DNA of 64,000 nt from Platynereis dumerilii. Its lineage: Eukaryota; Annelida; Polychaeta; Phyllodocida; Nereididae. Below, piece by piece: positions 55,223-64,000 of this stretch. The notes under the pieces were generated by a model. The model had not been told where the DNA came from, searched no databases, and saw only the letters and a list, made by a program, of their open reading frames with translations. Position 1 is the stretch's first letter; each line of letters begins with the position of its first letter. The translations under genes were made by a program, and so were the position numbers. Location: positions 124,001-188,000 of the forward strand of contig JAPTHN010000141.1 in the NCBI GenBank assembly GCA_026936325.1. Reading direction: 5' to 3'.

Positions 55223-58149
55223 GGGCGTCTGTATTCAGCGGAACGGAACGGAATTGACGGAATGGAATATCTGTATTCCGCGGAACTGTAAAATGCGGAA
55301 TTGTGAAGTGCGGAACTGTAAAAAACGGAACTGTAAAATGCGGAACTGTATTCCGCGGAACTGTAAAACACGGAATTCTATTGACACCTTGGTGTGTAGG
55401 ATATCAATTGATCCAGAGTGAGTGTCATCTAATGACTGTTAAACATTAACGGCACTTCTAAATTGAACTTTTAATGACTTCTTATTGAATCAATTGGTAT
55501 TGAAGTGCCAGCACTTGTCTAATTGGCATTGAAGTGGCAGGATATATATATAAATCATTTATTCATACACAAATATTACAATTTGGTATACCGGTACAAA
55601 AATAAAATTAAGTAGATAAAAACTTAGCTGTGTACAACCACAAATAAAAACAAATCAGTTAGTACACAAAAAGTTAAAAACGGTATAAAGTTCATCATTG
55701 CTAAAACCAGGTACTGTTAGACCTTTCAATTCTAAAATCTGACTAGCTAATTGTGTATCACATTCATTAAACTTGGAGTAGAACATTCTCTTTATATCAT
55801 TAGTATTAAGCAATATCACAGACTCAGCATCACAATTTAAATTTCTTGAAACTGTCATAATATTGCCTCCTATTACATAATCTGGTGATGAACATTCTTT
55901 AAGTGCAATTAATTTTAGTTTTAGATTTAGGACTTGCTTTGAAGAACTCAGCTACCCTTCTTGGGACGTCATTAATTAATATCCTTATTTGAATCAAGTA
56001 ATTGTTAACTCAATGGCAGAATTGCTTAGTCCTTTATGGTACAGAAAGGGCCTACTAGCCCAGGTGGATTGGATTTTGTTTTCGTAATAATCCTGAAGTA
56101 TAATGACAAGTAACCTGTCAAATGATAACTGCTAACGAATTTGTTATTTTCAAAAATACTTCATGTTTTTCTAAGATTAACAAGTCAAGCATTTTGACTT
56201 CCACAGTCAAAGAAGAAAATTTGATGTTCCCCCAAGATAGCAGGAAATCTCAAGCTAATGCCAATTTGTGTCTCCAATTCATTGCGTTATTGGATAGCTA
56301 TTACAATGATTTGCGTAGAAATGGACTTCAGAGCATGGCAGGTAGCACTTTGAAGTTATTGAGAGATATATACAAGTATCTTTGCCATCTGTTTAGACTT
56401 AAAATGGGCCATTTTCTCACCCTTTATTGCCTTAAAATCCTTAATTTTGGAGATATTTGGACCAGAAAAAGACTCCCAGTATCACAATTAGGTGAGAAAA
56501 CTGCTATCACTGCCCTCCTTGTCTCAGATCGAGATCTTGGTCAGATCTCCAGGTGAGATCCACAGTGAGGCTTTGATTCACATTGAGGCAGCTAGCGGGA
56601 ATTTTAAAAAACCCTCTAAAAGAGGTCAGGGGGTAGCGAGACGTACATGGGGCATCAAAGGACTTCACAAGTGATTACAAGAAACATTAACTAAATGGGG
56701 TCTGAGCCAGTTTTGCCCAGGCTTAATATGCCTGAAAAATAATGGAGGTGTGAAAAACATTTAGATTTTGTGATAAATTCAATGACTCCACTCCTTCCCT
56801 TGTACCTGCCATGTTCAGAGGCACTGGGATCAAGTAATTTAGCTGTACGTGACGTATATGGTAGAAAGCTACTCATGTGTGACTAATTTTCATTGAGTAA
56901 CATGTGTGAAGAATCTGTGATGTGATATCCTCTTTATATTTTAAAAATCCAACCTCCAAATTACTAGATTGCTAGAGCGGTACAATCTATTTCCCATAAA
57001 CAAGGAAGCAAATGACAATGTGACAGCAGTCACAAAGATATGCTGAAAATGGGTGTCTGCCAATAAATAAATAGCAACACATCAACAGACGAAGAGCAGA
57101 CATTAAAGTAATAGAGTACCATAATCTACATATCTAGTCTGAGTAAAAAAAAAATCCAACCTCAGACAAACTGAAACTGAGAAAATGTGTGTATCACTAA
57201 TCTCTTTCGTAATCCCATGAATCAAGTACACATGTCATTCTGATTGGTCACCAAATCTTCGTTCTATGAACAGTTTTTGACTTTGAACTGCATTGGCAAT
57301 CCCAGACCGCATTTTGTGAATGTTTAAAGAATGAGCTCTGTATTTATTATCCTTCCAAAAAGTATGTAGAATTTTAAAAATCTGGCAAAATTGGTATGTG
57401 ACCTCACACAGATGGGGCATCGTGATTGGCTGAGGTGTGGAGTATGATGTGGTGTTGGCACATGATGTAGTGTACAGAATTGCCATATATGGCATATGAC
57501 ATAGTATGAGAGTGCCATGAAGCATAACTGAGTGAAAGAAGAAGATTACAAGCTGTGTGAATCAATAGACAACTGTCAATCATAAGCTGCCTGATCTGAA
57601 TGTTGTTTAATGTTTGCTGTCAGTGGCACAGCTAGGGTGTCTCATGAAGGGGATACACATTTGCACATTTTTTATGGATGGATTAACTCTTCTGGGGAAG
57701 GGTGGGAGGATCAACTCTGTGATCGATCACTATATCGAAATCATGAGCAATCTTTTTTGTGTGCCCTTGGTTCAACATTGAGGGGCATGCCTCCCCCCTC
57801 AGGCCAAAGATTAACATGCCTCCTCCCATGTCATTTCTAGATGTGCCACTGCGGGCCACAACTGAATGTGTTTCATTTTTACACACATGAGTGTGTAGTC
57901 ATATGCTGGTATACTACCTCACAGATTTGATATGACATACTATGCAGAGTGAGCAATGATTGGCTAAACAACCTGTGACCTCACATGGAACGCCTGATTT
58001 CCAATGCTAACCTATGGGAACTGCCATATGATGTCACACTTCCACCTTAAAAGAAAAAAATCACTTTCTACGTACTTTTTGGAAGGATAATAAGGTACAG
58101 GAAATACAATTTTAACGTTGTTATTCAATAATTTGTATCATGTATGCAC

Positions 58150-58191
<42 letters not shown>

Positions 58192-60031
58192 GTCTTCTTT
58201 TCTTTGTTTCTTTATTTATCTATTTCTCTCTTTCTCAATTGATCTATCCTAATCTTCTATCTTGCTATCTGTCTGTGAATCAAAAAGATTTTATCAGAAG
58301 CCCATCTGACAAGATGTGATGTGAGATGTTCAAATATGGACAGCATGGGTGCCAGTCAAGCTTTTAATCCAAATTACATGTCAACCAATCAAAGTTTTAG
58401 TATTGCAGAAGACTTCATGGTTGATAGCCAGACACAAAATGACTTTATTTTACAGTTAGGCCTATAGTTTTCTTTGTCACTTGGTTTCTCGGTTTTATTG
58501 AGCTTGGCATGTTGATATCTGTGTACACTGTATAGCAGTTTAGGCCGATAATCAGAATGGACAGTGTTTCTGCCTCGCTCCATGTGGGCTTTCATACGTC
58601 ACATTATGTATTTCTTAATCTGCAATGACTCATTTATTTTTCCATTTCTGGACTCAGTTCCCCTATAGGTGGTATAGTTTCTGAAGTGATTTGCCTCTTG
58701 CCAGGGCTAAAATTTCGAGATTTATATTGATAGTTTTAACCCAATATTGGAAATTAAAATTTGCTGGAGCAGCTCTGAATGAAAACTAACAAGTCTACTT
58801 CAACGCAAATTCCTGTAATTGCTTAAATATGATTGAAGTAATCAACATCAATTGGAAAGCAATCAGAACTCAAAAGTTTTGACATATCGAAACTTCAATT
58901 TAAGGCCTTCAAGTGACAATGATCGACTACAAACAGCTTTTATGGTTGCAATGTTAAAGTAGACCTGTAAGCAAATTGAATTTGAAATTTCAACTGAACA
59001 AGACCAAACCTTAATATACAGAGCACTGAGTCATCCGACGCCAAAATTATAACAACATTTTCACTTCAGGTTTATATATGGCATGGATCGGAGGTATCAT
59101 CTACCAGAGGAGTAAGCACATACACTTCAAAGGTACAATGTGCGTGACATTGGTAGGCCTACCTTAATTAATCTGTTATATTACCCCATGCCCACTTGAA
59201 ACTCAGTCCTGACGACCATGGATTTACTTCAAGTGAGGGCGATTCTGAAGAGCAAAAGTCACAGAGACTTATAAATTTACAATTCCAATCAGTTTTATAA
59301 GATAACAGCATCTATAATATCCAATGGACTACTCACACACATAAAACGTAAAAACAGGACTATATTCTTTCCTGGTCACTCATTTGCTTAGAATGATGAA
59401 ATTGAGAGATTTAACATCAAAGTAATATAAGTGCCATTTCAAAGAAATGATCGAAATTTTCTTTATAATAGATTTGGGAAATGCAAGGTTGACAACAAAG
59501 AGAACCAAAAAAGTGAAATGTATATTTAGCTGGATTTCATTTAAAATTTAAGATATTTACGACAAAAATTTGGACAGTCTGAATTATATTCCAATTTAAG
59601 ATATTAAAGCCAAGTAAAGGAAATTCAGTAATTGATCATTATCTACTTTTTGTAAGATTAATAGCTGATTTATTTAGAAAATATGGACACTTGAAGTTAG
59701 GATGAATAGAAAGTCCACAAAGCAATTGCTAATTGTAATTAACTATGGCACATCCCTATTGATACAAGGGACATTACCCCGCAGAATTAATGGCAATTAA
59801 GGCTTCCAAGTGGGTACCTTGCAATCCAATGCCAATAATAGAGCTATAGGCATCCAGGGGAGGGCAGCTCAACATACTTAATGGGTAAATATCCAAATTT
59901 CGAAGATTCCGCATTTTGCAGATTCCGTTCCGCATTTTACAGATTCCGTTCCGCCTATTACAGAGTCCGCTTTTTACAATTCCGTTCCGCATTTTACATA
60001 TTCCGTTCCGTTCCGTCAAATACAGACGCCC
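55223..60031. mobile_element. MULE-like fold-back element, 4.8 kb, 10-bp target duplication
   Basis: The left end GGGCGTCTGTATTCAGCGGA and inverted right end GGGCGTCTGTATTTGACGGA are followed by GGAACGGAAT and then arrays of GCGGAAC(T/G)GTAAAATGC-type subrepeats at each side (55240-55375 and 59900-60025). The direct duplication GCAAACTTTA lies at 55213-55222 and 60032-60041. A 9-10 bp duplication with a GGG terminus is typical of Mutator-like (MULE/Rehavkus-type) elements. No transposase was recognised. Open frames at 55858-55655 (minus) and 56122-56556 (plus) have no recognisable domain. It split an existing 155-bp repeat array. Confidence 0.8.
55380..59880. other. Interior of the MULE-like element, no recognised gene
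   Basis: This is mostly AT-rich unique sequence with a (TATC)n run at 58148-58192. A 144-codon plus-strand frame at 56122-56556 is uninterrupted and mildly coding-like (MFPQDSRKSQANANLCLQFI) but has no domain I know. It could be captured host sequence or chance. Nothing else is supported. Confidence 0.4.
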
Positions 60032-60560
60032 GCAAACTTTATCCATGTACATGCAATAGTGAGCGAGTCTCAGGCCAGAAACAAAAAATATGTTTTTATT
60101 ATTTATTGAATATTTTAAAAAGTATATAATATTTTCGATCAGACCTTTCAAAAGGCACAACTAGACCATACTGGCCAGATGTGTACCAAACTTGAGCCAT
60201 GTACATGCAATAGTGACTGAGTCTTAGCCCGAAAACAAAAAAAAATTATATTTTTTTATATTTTCTCATTTGTTTGAAAAGTATAGAATATCTATCAATG
60301 AGACCACCAAAAGGCACGACTAGATCATACAGGCCACATCTGTACCAAATTTCATGCATGCTCATGCAATAGTGACTGAGTTCTGGCCCAGAAACGAATA
60401 AAAATGATTGTTTATTTAATTTTAATTATTACAAAAAGTATTGAATATCTATCTGTCAGACCATCAAAAGGCACAGCTGGGCCATACAGGCTATATGTGT
60501 AACAAATTTCATCCATGTACGTTCAATAGAGGCCGAGCACTGAAAATGATCTATCCGCCC
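60032..60560 (+). repeat. 155-bp repeat array, right part
   Basis: CATGCAATAGTGA(G/C)(C/T)GAGTC recurs at about 60052, 60202 and 60361, with a diverged copy at 60518 (spacing 150-159). The units share AAAAGTATAGAATATCTATC, AGACCATCAAAAGGCACA and GTACCAAATTTCATCCATGT. The array continues the single unit left of the MULE-like element. It ends at GCCCGTCTGCCTGCCTGCCC. Confidence 0.8.
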
Positions 60561-60786
60561 GTCTGCCTGCCTGCCCGCCTGGCGGATGGAAAACATTTTA
60601 CCGAAGTGAATACAATACCTTCTTCGAACTTCATTCGCTGAAAGTAAAAAAACAAGGAGTTATGGTGAAATTAAGTTTTGCATATAAATAGGCAAAGTCA
60701 TCGAAAAAGATATATCCTTTTCCACATGGAAAATATAGTTTGGCCGGTGTGGTATTTATAAATTGATAGCAGATCCAATAGCCCAG
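60561..60786. other. Spacer before the LINE tail
   Basis: No feature seen. Confidence 0.3.
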
Positions 60787-63700
60787 ACAGACAGACAGAC
60801 AGACAGACATATTTCATTTATTTCATCATCTAATCGTTACATGTATACATATTTAATGATGATGGGATGAAATGGGGAAACAAATAAATATAGATGAAAG
60901 AGGAGACCCACCAAAGACAAAAAAGATCATCGCTGCCGGTGGGCCACCTGAATAATGAGAGATGATGAAAGTCCCCGCAAGCATTCATGAAACAAAGATT
61001 GAAGATGAAGTGAACGAGTAATGGATGACAGTACTAAGTATTCTTAATTAGTAGGATGTTTTAAGAAACCAATTTTAGAATACGAGGTATATGAATTTAG
61101 CTATTTGAGCAGATATAGCAGTTTCTGCTTTGACAATCAGCAGGATAAGATTCAATAAAATGATTTTTTACATACCTGGCAAAACCATCGATGCTATGAG
61201 TGTAGATCTTGCTCCTGACGATCGATGGACAGTTATTAAATGCTATTGGAACTCTGTACCTAATACTATTCCTTGAAAAGGAGTATCTTAATTTTGGAAT
61301 TTGAAAGTTATTATTATTTCGTGTGAAGAAGCTATGATGATCTGTAAATTTTATGAAGACTGATCTGAAGTAAGTCGGCAAGTCATTATTTTCTAGTTTA
61401 TGACAAAACTTAAGATCATGGAATGCACACATATCAGATGTCCTGATTAGTTTTAATTTCTTGAAAATAGGATTTGTGTGTGCATTATATTGTGCATTTA
61501 CAATGATACGTACAGCCCTCTTTTGCAACCTAAAGAGTCTATTGACCTGTGAGCCCCAGAGTAAGATTCCATAATTGAGATGTGGTATTATGAGTGATTT
61601 ATAAATAGTTTCTAAAATAAAGCGAGGAATGAAATGTTTCAATTTAGTCATAATAGCAATGATCCTTGATATTTTGAAAGAAATATGACTTACGTGTTCT
61701 TTCCAGTTTAAGTTACTGTCTATCACTATACCAAGGAAATTAAATTTATCAACCCATTGAATCCTTGTGTTATCTATTGTCAAATTAGGTAAATCTATTC
61801 TACCTGTCCTAATACCTGTGGTGAAGAGCATAGCTTTAGTTTTTTCGGCATTGAGTGATAATTTGTTTAGCTTTAACCAATCTAAAATCTTATTTAGCTC
61901 CAAATTAATTTCATTACTGTTATCGGCTGAGGTAAATGTATTTAGAGTTGTGGAGAGAGTCGTGTCATCAGCATAAATGATTGGATAAAATTTTGAGCTT
62001 GCAGATGTTATATCATTCACGTAAACTAAAAATAGTAAGGGGCCCAAAATAGAACCTTGTGGGACACCTGTTGATAACGGAAGATAAGTTGAGTGATTAT
62101 CAGAAAAATACACACATTGTGTTCTGTTTTTCAAGTAACTTTTAAACAATGACAAGGCAGATTCATGTATTCCATAGTGCTCTAATTTACGTATTAAGAT
62201 ATTATGATCAAGAGTGTCAAAGGCTTTGGAAAGGTCAAGATAAATATTTATTGGAATATTGTTATTTTCTAAATTTATTACCAACCGATCGACCATTTCT
62301 AGTGTTGCGAGTTCAGTAGAATGTTTTTTTCTGAAACCATATTGACTATCATAATACAGCTGATTAATACTAAAGTACTTATCGATTTGGTCATGCATCA
62401 ATTTTTCTATTACTTTGGAGAGAGATGGGAGTAGAGAAATGGGTCTATAATTTTGAATGTTATCATTTTCACCTTTTTTGAATATTGGAGTTACTTTGGC
62501 TATTTTCATTTTAACAGGAAATATACCTGTATGAAAACATTGGTTTATTATCAATGTGAGTGGTTCAACTATGATGGGTGAAATAAGTTTTAGTAATTTA
62601 TTAGAGAGGCCATCAATGTCTCTCGATGTCTTAGATTTCATACTTCTTATTGCTTTTGATACTGATTCAGTTGAAACTGGAGTAAATTTAAAAGAGCAAT
62701 TAAGTGAAGAAGTTAAGTACTCAGTAAAAGTTCTATTTTCTGGGGGATTTATCTCGGAGGCCAAGTTCCATCCAACATTAGCAAAGAATTCATTAAACTT
62801 ATTTGCTATTTCATTTGGGTCAGAGGTATAGTTGTTATTTATGAGGAATGTCTTTGCAGAATTGTCATTCTTGTTTTTATTTAAAATATCTTTTATTGTG
62901 CTCCAAGTCCCTTTAATATCTTTTTTGAATTTTTCAAAACAATTATTGTAATAATTTTTCTTGGCCATCCGAATACTACGCTTTAAGATGCAGTTATAGG
63001 TTTTCAGGTTAGTTTTCAAGGTATGATATTCTGGACTATTGACTGGAGTACTGCGCACTCGTTTATAAAGTTTGTCTCGAAACCGGATAGATAGAATAAG
63101 ACCTTTAGAGACCCATTTGCATTTTTTGTGTTTAAATTTATCAAACTTTACTTTTTTAGGGGTCATATATTTAGTGAGGCAACTGGTTATGTTTTCATGC
63201 AGTCTATTATAATTGATGTTAGGATCTGTTTCTAAGTCATCATGGAATTTGTCAAGGGCACACAGGCCTCTTAGCTCTTGTTGGAGTCCCTCAACTGCAT
63301 CAGGGCCATTCGGATATACAGTAATAAATTTTGAGTCATCAGAAGAATGATGCAGATGGTCAAAGGTTGCAAAACAGGGCTGATGATCAGAAATGTTTTG
63401 TAAAAGCACACCTGCTATAGATGGCGACCAGAATTTTGAAATTCTAACAAAAATATTATCAATCAGTGTCGCCGAGGTTTCAGTAATTCGAGTTGAACAG
63501 GTAATCTTGGGAATGTACCCATTTGACATCAATGTCTCTAGAAATTCATTCACAACATTTTTATCATTTACTTTAAAAAGGTCTATATTGAAGTCTCCGG
63601 TGATGACTATCTCTTTGTTATTGTTTCTAAAACTATTAAATATTCTTGACAAGTCTTCTATGAAAGTGTTATAATTGTCAATGTTTTCTCTTGGTGGCCG

Positions 63701-64000
63701 ATAGATATTGGCTATGATAGTCTTACGCATTGACTGATCATCACTGGAGACCTCAATAAAGATGCCATCCCAAACATTAGCATTATCATTAATGTCAAGA
63801 ACCTTATAAGAGAAACAAGATTTTAAATAAATTGCGACCCCTCCATGCATACTTGCCGACCTACTTCTAGATATTAGGTAGTATCCATCGATCCTCAGGA
63901 GGGAAAGATCAGCATCAGTGGAGAGCCAGGTTTCTTGGAGACAAACAGCGGAAAACTGAAATTCAGATTTAAAGCTTTCTAAGTAAATTGATAATTCATG
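60787..64000 (-). mobile_element. CR1/jockey-like LINE, apparently intact ORF2, running off the window
   Basis: This minus-strand element has an uninterrupted endonuclease-reverse transcriptase frame (64000-61097), a 3' UTR of about 290 bases and a microsatellite-type 3' tail (ATGAAATAAATGAAATATG then (TCTG)n, at 60830-60787). The absence of any stop over more than 960 codons makes it by far the youngest LINE in the window. The 5' UTR, any ORF1 and the first endonuclease residues lie beyond position 64000. Confidence 0.88.
61097..64000 (-). CDS. LINE ORF2: apurinic endonuclease + reverse transcriptase (5'-partial at window edge)
   Basis: ORF2 nicks target DNA and copies LINE RNA into it. The frame is open from the edge: HELSIYLESFKSEFQFSAVC then LQETWLSTDADLSLLRIDGY, which is the conserved endonuclease start. 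The first methionine inside the window (63850) is therefore not the true start. The endonuclease continues with GGVAIYLK, IIANIYRPPRENIDNYNTF, VITGDFNIDLFKV (near 63600) and TRITETSATLIDNIF. The reverse transcriptase has KIAKVTPIFKKGENDNIQNY and RPISLLPSLSKVIEKLMHDQ (near 62450-62390), YLDLSAKAF-type sequence (actually YLDLSKAFDTLDHNILIRKL, near 62240), GVPQGSILGPLLFLVYVND (near 62060) and the catalytic YADDTTLS (near 61975). The C-terminus after KFNFLGIVIDSNLNWKEH ends in a short cysteine-rich tail, CQSRNCYICSNS. No frameshift or stop is seen. Confidence 0.9.
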   Translation of the reverse strand, partial: HELSIYLESFKSEFQFSAVCLQETWLSTDADLSLLRIDGYYLISRSRSASMHGGVAIYLKSCFSYKVLDINDNANVWDGIFIEVSSDDQSMRKTIIANIYRPPRENIDNYNTFIEDLSRIFNSFRNNNKEIVITGDFNIDLFKVNDKNVVNEFLETLMSNGYIPKITCSTRITETSATLIDNIFVRISKFWSPSIAGVLLQNISDHQPCFATFDHLHHSSDDSKFITVYPNGPDAVEGLQQELRGLCALDKFHDDLETDPNINYNRLHENITSCLTKYMTPKKVKFDKFKHKKCKWVSKGLILSIRFRDKLYKRVRSTPVNSPEYHTLKTNLKTYNCILKRSIRMAKKNYYNNCFEKFKKDIKGTWSTIKDILNKNKNDNSAKTFLINNNYTSDPNEIANKFNEFFANVGWNLASEINPPENRTFTEYLTSSLNCSFKFTPVSTESVSKAIRSMKSKTSRDIDGLSNKLLKLISPIIVEPLTLIINQCFHTGIFPVKMKIAKVTPIFKKGENDNIQNYRPISLLPSLSKVIEKLMHDQIDKYFSINQLYYDSQYGFRKKHSTELATLEMVDRLVINLENNNIPINIYLDLSKAFDTLDHNILIRKLEHYGIHESALSLFKSYLKNRTQCVYFSDNHSTYLPLSTGVPQGSILGPLLFLVYVNDITSASSKFYPIIYADDTTLSTTLNTFTSADNSNEINLELNKILDWLKLNKLSLNAEKTKAMLFTTGIRTGRIDLPNLTIDNTRIQWVDKFNFLGIVIDSNLNWKEHVSHISFKISRIIAIMTKLKHFIPRFILETIYKSLIIPHLNYGILLWGSQVNRLFRLQKRAVRIIVNAQYNAHTNPIFKKLKLIRTSDMCAFHDLKFCHKLENNDLPTYFRSVFIKFTDHHSFFTRNNNNFQIPKLRYSFSRNSIRYRVPIAFNNCPSIVRSKIYTHSIDGFARYVKNHFIESYPADCQSRNCYICSNS

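Noticed and set aside
56122-56556. 144-codon plus-strand frame inside the MULE-like element as a gene
   Set aside because: No recognisable domain, no splice or promoter context, no homologous copy in the window. Kept only as a note in the element interior.

Overview
This is eukaryotic, AT-rich, repeat-dense DNA, probably from a marine invertebrate and plausibly a deuterostome such as an echinoderm or hemichordate. That guess rests on the mix of L2/CR1-type LINEs, a BEL/Pao and a Mag-like Ty3/Gypsy element, a PIF/Harbinger transposon, a tRNA-derived SINE and many satellite-bearing fold-back elements. The sequence does not settle the species. I see no bacterial-style gene, operon, tRNA gene, rRNA gene or CRISPR array.

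One host gene can be supported. Four plus-strand exons (8211-8400, 12163-12297, 26266-26300, 42818-43393) have good splice sites and introns whose phases agree. Together they give about 311 codons of a helical, charged protein that I do not recognise. The gene is incomplete at its 5' side and perhaps at its 3' side. Its introns (3.8, 14.0 and 16.5 kb) hold most of the repeats.

Layout: 1-2.56 kb, decayed LINE (minus). 2.64-6.77 kb, TA-flanked fold-back element with inverted 162-bp arrays around a 199-bp satellite. 8.2-13.4 kb, exons 1 and 2 with a LINE relic, a 420-bp MITE, a palindromic element and copy 1 of a 1-kb TA-flanked element. 13.5-15.2 kb, LINE 3' end with a second polyA-tailed segment. 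15.2-22.7 kb, a PIF/Harbinger transposon with two broken convergent genes (DDE transposase; MADF/SANT-like, AT-hook and polyQ protein), a TATC composite satellite between them, and a MITE inserted in the second gene. 23.1-26.3 kb, a LINE 3' end inside inverted GGTTGTCAC repeats, two SINE copies and exon 3. 26.6-31.5 kb, a LINE relic and a second TA-flanked fold-back element with a 188-bp satellite. 32.1-35.9 kb, a BEL/Pao fossil (minus). 35.9-38.3 kb, an L2-like LINE with a (TTA)n tail. 39.4-41.0 kb, copy 2 of the 1-kb element, itself carrying a nested TA-flanked transposon. 41.3-43.4 kb, a LINE relic and exon 4. 44.6-52.8 kb, a 763-bp tandem duplication whose first copy holds a young Ty3/Gypsy element, followed by three successive minisatellites. 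54.8-60.6 kb, a long palindrome and a 155-bp repeat array split by a 4.8-kb MULE-like element with a 10-bp target duplication. 60.8-64 kb, a LINE with an uninterrupted endonuclease-reverse transcriptase frame running off the window edge.

The genes do not form a pathway. The Harbinger pair is the only functional partnership seen: in that superfamily the transposase cuts and the MADF/SANT protein recruits it to DNA and the nucleus. Both are broken here. The most unusual feature is the shared plan of the two 4-kb non-coding fold-back elements, each with TA at both sides, GTC at the termini and a large internal satellite. Several nested insertions can be ordered in time because an empty copy of the target is present in the same window.
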